Origin: Lasiodiplodia sp. COLG20
Lineage: Eukaryota; Ascomycota; Dothideomycetes; Botryosphaeriales; Botryosphaeriaceae
Direction of reading: 5' to 3'
Assembly (NCBI GenBank): GCA_009801085.1
Contig: VNWV01000002.1
Coordinates: 1,736,001 to 1,800,000, forward strand
Length of the DNA: 64,000 nucleotides
In this document: piece by piece, positions 9,121 to 21,994 of the stretch
Numbering within the stretch: position 1 is the stretch's first letter
Layout of the letters: each line of letters opens with the position of its first letter
The notes under the pieces: generated by a model
What the model was told of the DNA's origin: nothing
Seen by the model: only the letters and a program-made list of their open reading frames with translations
The model's database searches: none
Made by a program: the position numbers and the translations under genes

Positions 9121-11945
9121 ATGACGTCTACCCGCGGCTCTTTCCAATCGGAGGAGCGCTATACTCATGGCTCCTTTGACACCATAATAGCCTCCGGCGA
9201 TGATAGCGATGACTATGGCCCGTATTCAGCCTCCACCCGAATGAGTCTTACCCCGGACGAGAACCGTGGCAAGCGACGCCTCCGCGACGACGAGCATGTA
9301 GACGACCAAGACAACCAGGCTGAGGACAGCGACACGTCGCCTGGCTCTTTGAAAAGAAGGCGTATTCGCAAAGGCCTGGAGAAGAAATTTGAATGTCCGC
9401 ACGAGGGCTGCGGCAAGAGCTATTCTCGCGCCGAGCACCTATATCGCCACCAGTTGAATCGTAAGCTTTGCCTCTCCTTCGTCGACAATGGAATAACTAA
9501 TAAGATGGAGACAACCCAAGGCAGCTATACTACTGCGACTTCCCCGACTGCCAGCGAGCCTTCGTAAGACAAGATTTATGCGCCCGGCATAAGGAAAGGC
9601 ACACTACTCGAGGTTCACTGCTGGCTGGAGAGGGAACATCCATGCATAACCTCGACCCAACCGTGACACATAATATGGCAAATACAATCGAGAAACTAGT
9701 GAATTCACAGCCGCGCGGTTACAATTGGAGGGGCGGTGAGGATTACAAGCTCATGGACATTCCATCTGAGCTGAAGCTGCCTGAACTTCCGGGTCCATCT
9801 GGGCTGAGGCCGCCTGAACTTCCACAGGCAACTACTCCTCCTCAGAGGCGAACCTTTTGTCCTGGATCAGAATTCATAGAATTTGTGGCCGAGGAGTTGC
9901 AGAAAGTGGAAGACATACTGGAAGTGATAGTTGTCACTGGTACGAAAGATCGAGCGTTTGTCGCTCCATGTGCAGAATACGCAGAGAAAACCTGGCCTAA
10001 GCTTGGACGACCGTTCCTTCTGTCTCTTGTCTCAGCTCTGAGACCCCTGGAAAACTTCAGGCATACCCACGGCCAGCGATGCTTGGAGACTTTGCAGAAC
10101 TGCGACCTTGGAAGGAACCTCTCCATCTCCGCGTCGTTGTTCAAAAATCCTAGTGCAAAAGGCTACCACCTCTGGATCGAGTTTGCAGTCCAGGGTGAAC
10201 AAAGAGAGGTCTCTGAAATTGCTCAGATCTTCAAGTGGCTTGGTGCAGTGTGTCGGAAGCCAGTTCCGGATAGGCTACTCTGTTCGCAGGCTCTGGATGC
10301 GCTAATTCTAGAAAGTCGTCGTACCTTGTTTCGCACTAAGCCGCTTGAACCGCTCTCGGGCACAGGTGGGAGCGGTCACTGTTGGCATAACATGTTCAAA
10401 GGCTATGTGCTTGCAGAAGGCTTCCCGATACCCGAGCGCGGATCTCAACGCGGAGCAGAGCTACCTTTCGACGTGATGACCCTCCTTGGTCTCGCTCTAT
10501 ACCCGATTAACTTCGGCCCTGGAATTGTTTTGAAGGGAGACAACACAGCATTGATACCTTTGGTCTACGAGGACGATGAGAACTGTGTGCAGTGGCACTA
10601 TTTGGAAGGTGACGGCGCTGGCGGTCCTCTGACGTGGGACCGCATAAAGGAGCACTGCGGGAACATATACCCCTCGAAAGACTTCAAGCTGTTGCAAAGC
10701 AAGAGAACATTCGTTGGGTATTTTCCGTCAGCTAATGTCCATCTTGGAACAAAAGACTCTGGGTTTGATGAAGTGGACTTCTCCGGCGCGGAATACGACG
10801 ACAAAACGGCATTTGTTCTTGGTAATGAGCTCGTTGGCCAAGTAGGGACCTCGGTGATGAACTTTTTCACGGCGCAGGTTTCCGGGAAACTCATGGTACA
10901 TCAGACCGCTCATCAGCGACTTCTTGGGGTCCACGACAACATAATGGATAAAATCAGAAACTCTAAGGACTTCCCCATACTCCTCTTCGATGTCAAGACC
11001 AAGCAAGGCTGGCTTGTTCCGGAATTGAGCGCAGTGCTTCACATGGCTTTGGCATGGGCCTCTTACCAACATCAGCCAGCCGATGTTCTGAGCAACATGC
11101 CGTTTGCCGAGGCCCGACCCGACGGAGGGATGGCGGCTTATGATGCTATCCTGCGATCCGCAGATTTACTTCTACCCGAGCACATCAAAGTTGGAGACAA
11201 CGATGACAGACAAGTATCTGTCCGCCAAGCGCTGATGCCGTTTTTCTTACGTATTAGTCAGATCAAGGAACAACAACTCCAGAGATACGCGTGTGGAATC
11301 AAGGAAAGTAAAGATCTGGTGGGATACGAGTTCAAAGAAATAGCCAGTTTCGAAGAGCACCTTCATCTCCGACGTTCAAAGGTCAACGTGGAAAAAAGCG
11401 GAGGTTGGCTTCGTTTGGTTTCTTGCAAGCCAGAAATGGCCGTCATCCTCTGCAGCAACTTAGAAGCCCCTATACAACCAGCGTCCACTCAACGCGTCTG
11501 TCCATTTTGGCAGACAGTACCGACGGATCAGTACTATCTCACGGCATCAGTCTCCTGCTTGAGACAACTGGCCAAACGATGCGGAGGAGAAGAAAGTCTT
11601 CGACTGTACAACGACATCTACTGCACCCCGCCCAAGAAAGATCCTGGTCCGGGTGGCTGCGGAACAAGGAACTGGCCGTGCTGCAACCCCCTTCTCGAAC
11701 TCTCCAAACATCCTTCCAAGAAGGTACTTCGCTTTGACGATGAGGGTGCCTTGATAATCGGTAAAGCGGTGCCTCATACGGAGGATAATAGTAGCCTTCG
11801 TGTTTTTTGGAGGACCTTGTCTTCTGGAAAGGACGACAAAGCCCAAAATGGAAACTTTTCGGTTCTCCAGTCAAATCATCAAACTCTCACTGGTACAGTT
11901 AACCCTCCTCTGCCTCAGAATTCAGTCTCCTCCGGGATGCCATAG
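9121..11945 (+). CDS. Large protein with two C2H2 zinc fingers and uncharacterised C-terminal region
   Basis: Two exons (9121-9460, 9505-11945; 44-bp intron) give 926 residues. The intron sits exactly in the first finger's last histidine codon. Finger 1 is C-X4-C-X12-H-X4-H beginning FECPHEGCGKSYSRAEHL. Finger 2 is C-X4-C-X12-H-X4-H within YYCDFPDCQRAFVRQDL. The acidic N terminus with an RGKRRLRDD basic patch fits a nuclear protein. The remaining roughly 760 residues contain a Pro-rich stretch (two copies of an LPGPSGLRPPELP-like unit) and a mostly globular region including KQGWLVPELSAVLHMALAW. Similar WLVPELS..LH segments recur in poorly described fungal proteins, including some NLR-like ones, from memory only. 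No nucleotide-binding P-loop is visible. Function unknown; a DNA-binding regulator or immune-related protein is a guess. Confidence 0.8.
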
Positions 11946-13317
11946 GGTTGCGACCAAGATAGCAGTCGTGAAATGAAAGGAAGACGGGAAATTTGAGGCA
12001 GCAACGCTTTTCTTTTTTTTTTTTTTTTTTCCCTTGGAAGCCAAGTTGAAATTCACGCGTTTCATGAAAAGTTCGAAGCGAGCGTACATGGCGGCGCTTA
12101 GTTGTTCGTTTGTTTGCTTGCTTGTTCTTTTCAAATAATGATATTTCAAAGAAGATAATAACAGGGAATTCTGTCGTCTGCTGTATCATTCCTCTTTCGT
12201 ACCGGAACAGCCGTGTGATTTATGACACAAATAACCGTACGGCCGTCAAAGTCCGCATCCCATTCGGTATGTAAGCATCTAGGATTATTCGCAATCCTTC
12301 AAATTCATGCAGGTTCAATTCATCCTGAATCATTTTCAAATCACGAAAAAGACTCAAGGACTGAAGAAATGCCTCAAGCAGCAGAAGGCTAGATAATTGG
12401 ATGACCGCAATGCCACGCGTTTCCCTCAGCTTCGAAAAAAGCAAACCTTGACAAATACCATATCACCCAATTCGTCAGTGCGCAAGGCGCAAACAAATAG
12501 TCCTACATCACGAACAACGCAAGCGATGCGGCGGCGGCGGCGGCGGTAGTGGTGGTACGGCGTTGCAGCGGCAGGCGAGCGACGTCTCTTCGCCGTGGTT
12601 GGTCGGATGTCGGCAAGTCGAGAAGGCGGGAAGGATGGGAGCTAAATGGCTAGGTATGCAGTATGCACAGGTGTTTGCCCTCCAAAAATACACTATTTTT
12701 CGTGGCTGCTGATCCCCATCCTTCGGCTCATCGTCAGCGAACGGCTGGTGCGGAGGAATCTGGGGTAAGTGGTTGGTGCGCCACCGTTGGGCCTTAGCGT
12801 TCCCGTGCACCTTCCTTCGCGGCGAGTAGTGGGTGGTGGTGACATGTCGTACGCGTATTTGAGGACGGAGAGGGTGGATGTGGCGTGGCGGCGCGGCGTA
12901 GGCGTTCGTGGGTTTTGCGGTCGGAGGCTGGCGCGAAGAATGCCGGTAGGTGATTATGGCGTGTAGAATATGTGATTTTCAAAGTACGTTGAAGATTTGA
13001 TGCGACTTTTGGGAGTAGCCGAAGCTATGGCCCGGATGTAACTGTCGAATCAACAATTACATTTTCGTCTGGATCGTAGCTTCAGCTGCCCGCTTTATGT
13101 CATAATTTTGAAAGACCACTGACACACAACGCTTTAAACTTAAAAAGACATCATATCGTCTACCATTAAAGGGTCATAAACTATATACACAACCCACAAT
13201 TCGCTCCATCCCCCAAAACAACCGCTAACTTCGCAACATTGGATATCATTCCCCCTCACCCTCGTCACATTACACAAGGAAAACACTTCTTCTTCCAACC
13301 TATCAACCTCGTCCCCC
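11946..13317. other. Gene-free interval with a T-tract and CGG repeat
   Basis: Holds a T18 tract near 12013-12030 and a (CGG)n run at about 12528-12546 followed by GGT-type repeats. No exon is supported. The right end is the 3' region of the hexose transporter. Confidence 0.5.
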
Positions 13318-15154
13318 TTAAACCGACTTCGGCTCGACACTCTCGTAGACGTCGGCAGAGGCGCCAGTAACCTTGGCAATCTCCTTGCGGGCCGAGTCGT
13401 CGGCGAAGGTGTCGTGCGGCACCCACTTGCTCGAGGTGTGGGGCGTCGTCTCCTCGAGCATGCGGTCGACCTGCTCGAGCGACAGGCCCTTGGTCTCGGG
13501 CACCATGAAGTAGGCGAACAGGCCGCACAGGGTGCAGGTGCTGCCCCAGACGAAGAAGACCTTGGCGCCCAGGTTGCCCTCGTTGGCGTCGACCATGTAG
13601 GGGGTGATGTAGCCGAGGACGAAGTTCCAGAGCCTGGGAGAGAGTGTGTGTTAGCGCTTGGTTGATGGTAGGGAAGAAGGAGGGGGAATGTGGCTTACCA
13701 GTTGGAAGCGGTCGCCAGAGCGACACCCTTGGCGCGGATGGGCAGCGGGTAGACCTCGCCGATGACGACCCAGCCGGCCGGGCCCCAGGTGGTGGCGAAG
13801 AAGAAGATGTAGATGCAGACGAAGACGATCAGGCAGATGCCCTGGGCGTTGCTGTCGGGCGCGGCGACGCCGACGATGGCGACGATGAACTGGCAGACCA
13901 GCATGCCGAGGGCGCCGCCGATGAGGAGGGGACGACGGCCGAGGCGCTCGATGGCCCAGAAGGAGATCGGGGTGGAGCAGACGTTGACGACGTTGGTGAT
14001 GATGGAGATGAGGAACGAGTTGCTAAGTCCAACCTGTTGGAAGAACGTGGTGCCGTAGTAGAAAATAAAATTCACACCTCGAGGGGTATTAGCAAGGCTG
14101 TGCGAGTTTGAAATCCTGAAGATGGGAAGGTTTCACTTACCGGTGAGCTGCTGGAACATCTGGAGGAAGATACCGAGCATGACGCGGCGGAGGTTGCCCG
14201 AAGGAGCCCAGCCGCCCTTGAAGCAGTCGAGCCAGCCGCTCTGCATGTTCTCGCGCTCGTGGCGGAAGTTGGCGACGAGTTCGGCGAGCTCGGACTGGAT
14301 GTACTCGGAGTCGACGGGCTGGCCGCGGATGCGGGAGAGGGCGTGGGCGGCCTGCTCGAGCTTGTCGTCCTTGACGTAGTAGCGGGGCGACTCAGGGAGC
14401 ATCAGGAGACCGCCGCCAAGGATGAGGGCCCAGGCGAACTGAATGGAGATGGGGATGCGGTACGATCCCGAGTCCAGACGGTCCTTAGTGCCCTGGTCGA
14501 CGCAGGAGGCGAGCAGGAGACCGATGGTGATGGCAAATTGGTAGCCCGAGACGATAGCACCGCGGACGGCCTTGGGGGCGATCTCGGACATGTACAGGAT
14601 GATGACGGCAGAGACGAAACCGACGCCGATACCAGCGATGAGGCGGCCGCCAACGAGGAGACCGACGGAGGTGGAGGCGACCTGGAGAATGACACCGAGC
14701 ATGAAGACACCACAGCCAGAGACGACAGTGTTACGACGACCGATCCAATCGGCAAGAGAACCAGCGAAGAGAGCACCGAAGAAGGTACCGCAAGACAGGA
14801 TGGAGGTGATCAGGGACTTCTCCCAGGTGTGGTACATGTAGCCCTCGTAGGCATTCTCGGTGTCGGTGGAGTTGGGGTGGCCGAACTCTTTCTTGAAGCT
14901 GAAGTCGAGTTAGATGGTGGTGAGATGGCCAGCATGTTCGGATACACGTACTAGTTCATGCCAAGAACACCGCTGATGTATCCAGAGTCATATCCGAAGA
15001 GGATACCTGTATGAAATTGTCAGTGATTGTTGGGCGTATGGGGTGAAGACCAATTGGACTCACCTCCAAAGGCAGCAAAGGCGCAAAGCAAGTAGGCCTT
15101 GACGGTGACAGGAGCCTCCACACGGGCGGAGATGTCTCCTTGACCGCGACTCAT
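13318..15154 (-). CDS. Hexose (monosaccharide) transporter, MFS sugar porter family
   Basis: Five exons on the minus strand (15064-15154, 14952-15006, 14141-14898, 13699-14077, 13318-13633) give 532 residues with 12 predicted membrane helices. Family signatures are GGILFGYDSGYISG in TM1, GSLADWIGRR in the first cytoplasmic loop, LPESPRYYVK after TM6, QQLTGVNFIFYYG in TM7, ERLGRRPLLIGG, and PETKGLSLEQVD after TM12. Every intron joins in frame within conserved segments. The QQLTG..NF..YYG block is typical of proton-coupled or facilitative glucose and xylose carriers of the plasma membrane. The short N terminus and lack of a long C-terminal tail argue against a sensor of the Rgt2/Snf3 type. Exact sugar preference is not decidable from sequence. 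Confidence 0.95.
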
Positions 15155-18100
15155 GGTGGGCGGTTGTGCAAGTGGTGCGAAAGTGTGTGTAACCCCTTTC
15201 GATGGCGAAGGTTGCAGTGGATGAAAGCTGGTGGTGAACAAAAGAAAATTCTGAGAGCGGGCCGGCACTTCATATACTGGGTGGGCTAGCAATGCAAATT
15301 GGCCGGTGCGCCTGGGTGGTCTTCCCTTTCAGCAGCATACGCGTGGGCACACGTTGCGGCGTTTGCGGCGCATCACTCCAGAGCTTGTGCTTCAGGGCGC
15401 CGGGGCCCCAGTGGAGAAAGCTGGGGGCTTCGGGGGGCGTTTTGCCGGGTCGTCTAGAACACGAAATCAGCCAATGGTAAGCACGGAAACGGCTGGAGCG
15501 GGCCGGTGCATGAGCCCGTTCGGGAAAGCTGTCGAGGCGGCGGTGCTGATTGCCTCTTTCACTCGCCGCCACGATTCCAGCCCAAGGCCCGGACAAGCCG
15601 AGCTCGGGCAGGCTTGGCCCGTACGACCTTCCGCGTCAGGCCATGCGCATCTGATGAAGAGCACGCCAGCTGTGCTGCAGTTGTGAATCCTTCGAGAGCG
15701 AAATGTCCAATGGCCTCGCTGCAGGACGTTGGCGGTCCCCTGCGGCGATCTCGTGTGTCGCAACGTGCGATGTTGACGCTGCGCTCACACGCGCGTCCAT
15801 CAGAGAGTAACGTTGGCATGGTGTGTTCGCGCGCGGCTTGTTCCTTGGTCGGTCGGGAGGCTTGCGGCGTGAGTTCGGCAGTTGCGGCGCTCTCCACGGG
15901 GAAGCATTTTCTCTCCCCACAGTCCCGAGCCGAAAGCGCAGACTAGAACCGCCGACCTGGGCACGGGGCCCCGGCCGCAGCAGCCAGATCCAAATCTTGC
16001 CCGCGAGATCCAGTCGTCTGACAGTGGGGTTCAATCGCACGCGTCTTCCAACGTCAACCGCTCACTCTGCAAACAGCGTCGTCTTGATGCCAACCATCGC
16101 AGCGCCACACAACGCGCGCCAAGCTGCTCAAGCTCTCTGCCGCCGCACGGTCCTCTGCGCTGGCGCCATGCCGAGGTCGCCCCTCGCATCCGGCCACTCA
16201 CCGCGCTCGCTGCCGGGTCACGATCCCCGTCTTTGGTGTTTTTCGGCGCCACAACAAAGCGGCATCTCGTGTCGCACCTGATGCGCGCCGGGATGCTTGC
16301 GAATCCGTCACCTTTCCCGCCCGCCCATTCGCCTGAAGTCGGTTCCTTCGGACCTCGCTGCTCGGGTGCTACCGAAGCCCGGATTTATCCCATGAACTGT
16401 CGGGCTTACGGTCGTATGGGAGCCTCTTCTGCTACCTTCTTGGGCAAATTTACGACATGGTGAACACAAAGGAACAGTATTCCAAGGGGCAGCTGACCAT
16501 CTCGTTAGCATCTTCTTGGGACCTGCGCGTTACACCAGCGTGACAGCAGGAGACCTGTACTGTACCGAATGTTTCGAATCTTGCTCAGAATCTCTCCCCA
16601 TCTCCGGCCCCCAACTTTGGTCGCTAGCCGCCGTTCATTCCCCGGTTTTCGGACCCCGAGCCAGATTGCAACTACCGAGTCGACAGACCGGCCCACTTTC
16701 TCCATCTGCCGCTCCCTCTCCCCATCCTCGATTCTCCACCGTAAAGAGTTAACCGTCTCCACACCTCCAGCATTTTTCTCGCCTCCGTCGGCAAATCCAC
16801 GGGGCACGCGGCATTCTCCATTGCGTAGGCCTATCCATTCAGCTTGACATTAATAACTGCCGACTGGAAGTGCGTCGGCACTAGATCTAGAGGCGCCGCG
16901 GCCGATCCTACGACCGCCAACTACCGCTTACCGCCGCAGGAACCATCCCGTAACCGTACCTTTCTCCACCGCTGCTCTCGCCTGCTCCAGATCTCAAATC
17001 CTCGACAGCGAAGAAAAAAAGCCTTCTAGCATCCGTGTTGCGTGTCTGGACTGGTGTCGATTTACATAATTAGCAGCATTCCTGCAGGCGAATGAAGACG
17101 TGCGCAGCCCTTAGCCTCGGCCGCTCGCGTCTAGACCCCTTCTCTCATCATCGGGAGAGCTGATCACCCAACCATCAAGTAAGCAAGAACAACATTTTTT
17201 TTCTTACTCGCACAGCCGACGCCAAGGAGACGACCGGTAGGTACGAGGGCCAAGCACCGCGCCTCGCCGCAACACAAGCACAGAGCCGCAAACGCACGCC
17301 ACGTTCTGGTGGCTGAACCAACGAAGAGCCGCATGACATGCAGGGACTTCTTTCGCCCTTTCCGCGCTCATTCTTCAGCCAAGACTTTGCTCCGATCCGG
17401 TCGGATGTGGCTTAATTGTCGGTCACCCGGACGCCCACTGAGCGCATGGTCGAACAGACCACCTTTTTTTTCTGCTTCTCTCCCCTTTCCTCACCGGCGT
17501 TCTCCGCATCCCGCATCCCACATCCACGTTTCTTTTCGTCTCCGCTTCCGCCTCCGCCTCCGCATCTGCCACTTTCTTGTTTGTACGCAGGTCCGCTGGC
17601 GCTTTTAGTGGTCAATGGCGTTTTTGTCATCGTCTCACCCTCACCAGTCAGCTGCGTGATGTCTTGCGCCCCCTGGCTAGCTGGGCTGGCTGAGAGGGTG
17701 ATCACGCGGGGTCAGTCTTTGCCCCTCCCCCGCCTTTCTGCTTGCGGTGAGCTACGTCGGTGTTGGCCGCTTCTCTGTTTTTCATTGTCTCGTTCCAATG
17801 CGTGGCAAGGGGCAGAGAAAGAATGAGATTCGTTCACCCTGCCATTGTCTCTCTCTGGTTGCCCCGGATCCGGTCACCACCCTCTTTCGTTCCTGGGATG
17901 ATGCCTGTCGTCTACCACGATGATGCTGTTCCGTCTCTTTGGTTTCGAAGCTGAGGTAATCCCTGCCTTGGTGCGTACTGTTGCCAACGTGGCCTCAAAT
18001 GGGGCTTACTTGGGCAGTTGAATCCAATGTCTGGTTGTGAATGAGCAATTGCAAAAGTCACACTTGCATCCGGCCATTGGATTTGACTGTCCACGATGTA

Positions 18101-18456
18101 GGAACATCCTTCTTCGTGTGGCACATGGCTCAAATACGAACGTTTTCTCAGGCATGTCGAACTGAGCTGAGCCACTGTGACTCAAACCGATCCAGCGCGA
18201 CGACAGACATCGCAACTGCCACTCATTCGCCCGCTCACGAACGCTCCTAGCCAATCACATACAAACTCTCGTTGCCGTTTGACTCTTATGCTTTTAGCAG
18301 TATCACCAGTACCCCTGCCTTCGAACACGACCGACGGGATCGCACACCTCAAGCCAAGCGGACGAGCAGCGGAGCCAGCGAGCGCTGCCGCGCGGAATAG
18401 CGAGAAGAAGCATGAAGCACGCCTACGTTAAACGATGAGAGCACTACACGTAGGGG

Positions 18457-18487
<31 letters not shown>

Positions 18488-20650
18488 AAGTCGGGCGTCT
18501 GAGTCCCGAAGAAGAGCCTCCTGAGGCCCATCTAGAGCCTTCGGCCTTGTTCTTCCGAAATGGTATGATTATACACGTGGATCCAGAAGACGGTTGTCAC
18601 CGTCTCTGCATACCTACGTACGTCCAGGAAGAAATCCTTCACAATTAGACATGCATGGTAGGCAGAATCACAGCGGGTTCTGAAGAGAGCTTATAGGCAA
18701 TGGCGCACCACGGCAAGTGACTGCGAAGTTCCTCTTTCTTCCCCTTCTCGTCCGCTTCCTTCTACCCCCAGCACGCCCCGTGCCTGTTCTTTCTCCATCA
18801 ATTCCGATGCACCCACAGCAAATTGGGGACAAGCACAAGCGCGACACTCAACAGGAAAGGAGGCAAAGAGTTAAATTCCCCAAGGATATCCCAGACCGAA
18901 GGACTGCCACCCATGCTAAATGCCAGACGGAGTATTACAGCGGAAAGCTACGTAGCATGGGTTGCCTTTTTTTTTTTTTTTTCTTCACTCGTGCTATGGC
19001 TGAGGCAGTTGTCTTGATACAAATGTTGGTAACAGTTAACCATCAAGGTCCGGACGATAACTCCAACTCGCGCGTATAGCCACGTGTTCCGTCTCCCGTC
19101 GTCACCTGTGCTTTGGGACGTTCGGCTTCATTCCAGCTCAGGCTCGGCGGCCAGTAACTGTGGGCGGGCGATACGCTTCTGTCTCGGGCCACAGATTGGT
19201 AGTGAGCGTGGCGGTTTTCCCGCTCCGGCGTTCCTCTCGGCCTGCGCTGCTTCAAGCCTTGTTTTGCCCCTCCTCCTCGCTGCGCTGGAGCTCGAGAGCA
19301 TCCTGTTCCTCCATTCCATGGAGGCACGCTTCTATACCGGATAGTTCTGGTAAGCCGCACGCAAACGGTCCTTGAAGTCATCGGACATTTCGACGGCGGT
19401 GACGATAAAAAGTTCAGCAGAGCGGTGGTCAGTGAAAAAGACTGGGGGGATCCGAGCCCCGGACTCAATCATGTGCCTGATGACCCAAATGACTCTTAAT
19501 TCTGTAGGGGTCAAGGCTCGAGACAAAAAAAAAAAACATATAGATTCAATGGTATTGGGGCTCGGGCTCGGGCTCTAGATATAGCCCCCCTTCCGTAGGG
19601 GTCTTTTTCCCCCTTTGGCGCTAGTTTAAGATGCGCGATCGAAATCACTGAATTGATCTAGTACCTAATTCCTTGGAAATGGGAGGAAATTTAATCTCTT
19701 CTAAGCACCATAGTTGCTCTTCCGCCTAGCCTGGCTGACGTCTAGTCTCTACTAACTGTCGCGCCTTGCTCCTCGAGGTATAGCGTTGCTGCTACAGCAA
19801 GCAGAGATACGTGCGCCTTGTGTCTCCGCCCAGTCCTTCCTTTCCAGCCTGAGCCAGTAGTACTTCTCAATTCTACGGCGAGTTGTAAAATCTTCAAACG
19901 AACTACCTCTAGCAAATACACGTTAAGCTTCTATTATAGAAGTACTTGATAGAAATTGAAGAAGCCCAAGAAGAGAAGTAGTCCAGCGGTCTTATTTTGA
20001 AGGCGAAAGTCGGGAATTTTGTATCCTTAACTTTCAACTAGTTCAAACAAATGCAAAGAGATAAAGCAAGAGTCAAGTTTAAGGAAACGGAGTCATAGAA
20101 CCGCCTTCCTCCCGCTAGAACCTTCCTCGCAACTCCACGCCGCAATAGCATGCTAGGGTGCTCTTTAATCCGTACTAATCTGCGTAAAGGCTGGGGGTTG
20201 GTCGTGGTTCTTGTTTCACACTGCCCACATAAGTCGAGAACCCGACTTTTATGGTAGGTTGAAGTCATCGTACAGACGTAAATGTAGAATAAACAACTAT
20301 GCTGTCACGTCCGTACGACAGCTTCAACAACTCATTATATGAGTAAAAGATCAATCCACGCCAACCTTCCGCCGCAATCCCATTCATACCGCACGAAGAG
20401 AGCGCCCCCTACCCACCGGCCAGGGCCGCTCCGGTTTGGGGGTTTGTGACACACGAAAAATGGCTGAAGATGTGTTAAATTTCATATTCATATCTTCCAT
20501 TCCATCATGGCGGGAGTCCCCCATCCCCCCTTCAGCGGGAAAAAGTATCATCCCACCCGAACCCAGATCGTACAATGATAATGATACAGCGCGCACGCGT
20601 CCATCCAACGCCCTGCCCCACACCCCTCACGCACCATCACCACCACACAC
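15155..20650. other. 5.5 kb gene-free stretch
   Basis: GC-rich with many short spurious frames up to about 18.4 kb, more AT-rich after about 19.5 kb. It contains an A29 tract (18457-18485) and a T-tract near 18967-18982. One minus-strand frame at 19332-19526 (64 residues, with LTPTELRVIWVIRHMIESGA) has protein-like composition but no family I recognise. The first few hundred bases on the left are the hexose transporter promoter. No rRNA, tRNA or transposase was seen. Confidence 0.45.
18457..18485 (+). repeat. A29 homopolymer
   Basis: Uninterrupted run of 29 A in a gene-free stretch. Such runs can mark the tail of a retroposed element, but no target duplication or element body was identified. 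Confidence 0.8.
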
Positions 20651-21994
20651 TCACACATCCACCTTCTTGGGTATCTTAATCTGCCCCCTCTTCCTATCCT
20701 CATGCGGCGCGCCGTACCTCCAGCCCACACCACCGGGATTCTTCCCATCCCTGCCCACCTGCTCGACGCTAAAGTCCTGAATCTTAAAGTCCCAGCGACG
20801 GCCGGGGACACGCGTGGTGCGGGCGGCTTGCTCGCGAGCCTTGGCCTCGCGCTTGAGCTTCTCCTGCGCGTGGCGCGCGTTGCGCACGTGCTGGCGCTGG
20901 AGGCGCTCGTCCCAGGCGAGGCCGGCGAACTCGTCGCGCTCGGCCTCGACCAGGTCCGGGTGCGGGATGCGCTTGTCTGCGGGCAGGAGGCCCGGCGCGA
21001 ACGCCGCTGCCGCGTCGGAGCGCGTGAAGCGGCGAGACTCGGATGTCGGCCAGAAGAGCTGCTGGCGCGTGGCGGGGTGCACGGGCAGGTCGGCGATAGA
21101 TTCGTGCTCGGGCTGCGCGGACAGGTTGCGGGCGAGCCATGTTGTTGGGAGCATGCCGAGGACGGCTTTGGAGTAGGGTTTGGCCATTGGTTTGCCCTGG
21201 GGGGTTGGAGGTTGAGTTAGTGGGCGTTTTGCATGTTGAGGGATTTAGATGTGGATAAAGTGTTCGTGTGGATCAGAGATTAAGGTAAGTTTTAACCATG
21301 TGGGTGTCTTCAAGACTAATCGAATTTTTTTGTACTCATCTTTCGAACGGAGGGGCGTTGATGGGAATGAAATGCAACGAAGGGAATGGCTTACCTGTTC
21401 CTCCCACTGCTTCTCCATCGTCTTTAACCGCACGACAGCCGCCACTCTCTCCATCGAGACCTTGTAGCTTGTGCTGGCGATCGGCAGTGGTAACTTTTCC
21501 TCAACCACCGCCTTGTAGATGCGTTCGCGCAGCTCCTCGCTCAGCACCGGCTGGCTGTAGAACTGCTTGTTGAGCGGGAACGGAGTCAAGTCTGTCCTGT
21601 TCTCTCGCGGTAGCTCGTTGTCTGCAGCGTCCACACCCTTGTCCGCCGAATCGATACGGCTCTCCAGTCCTCCGTCGCTCGGCTCCTCCTCCTTGCCCTC
21701 CTCACCATCCTCCCGAATCCTCGTCGGCGTGGCCGTCGCTCGTAGTAGGTTGCCCTGCTTGTCGTACGCGCCGAGGTAGTTGGTCGAGCCGGGCAGCGGA
21801 TGCCGGAGCTTGGCGCCCGGTCCGTTCAGCCAGTCGTACATAGCCCGCCGCAGCGCCGTTTGTTCGTTACGACATGATCGGGAGAAGTTGCGGGCGTGCA
21901 ATTGGTGTGATGCGTGTGATGCGCACTGTGACCGGGCGGCCGGAATGCACTGCGAGAGCGAAGATGTGAAGGTGGAAGGAAGCCGCGAGGGCAT
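20651..21994 (-). CDS. Mitochondrial small-subunit ribosomal protein mS45 (Bot1/Mrps35 family)
   Basis: Two exons (21395-21994, 20651-21196; 198-bp intron) give 381 residues. The N terminus (first 40 residues) is Arg/Ser-rich and almost free of acidic residues, as in a mitochondrial import signal. The mature part begins TALRRAMYDWLNGPGAKLRH, followed by PGSTNYLGAYDKQGNLL; this is a signature of the 'eukaryotic mitochondrial regulator' (Bot1p) family, equal to yeast Mrps35. The second exon contains KPYSKAVLGMLP and a basic, helical C-terminal half (RLQRQHVRNARHAQEKLKRE) suited to rRNA contacts. It acts in the mitochondrial ribosome. The family call is from remembered signatures. The intron joins EEQ to GKPMAKPY in phase 0. 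Confidence 0.82.

Noticed and set aside
19332..19526. Minus-strand 64-residue frame with protein-like composition
   Set aside because: No family match, uses a non-ATG start and lies in a gene-free area. Mentioned only within the interval.
15155..20650. rRNA or tRNA genes in the long gap
   Set aside because: No B-box-like sequence with a matching fold or rRNA-like block was seen by eye.
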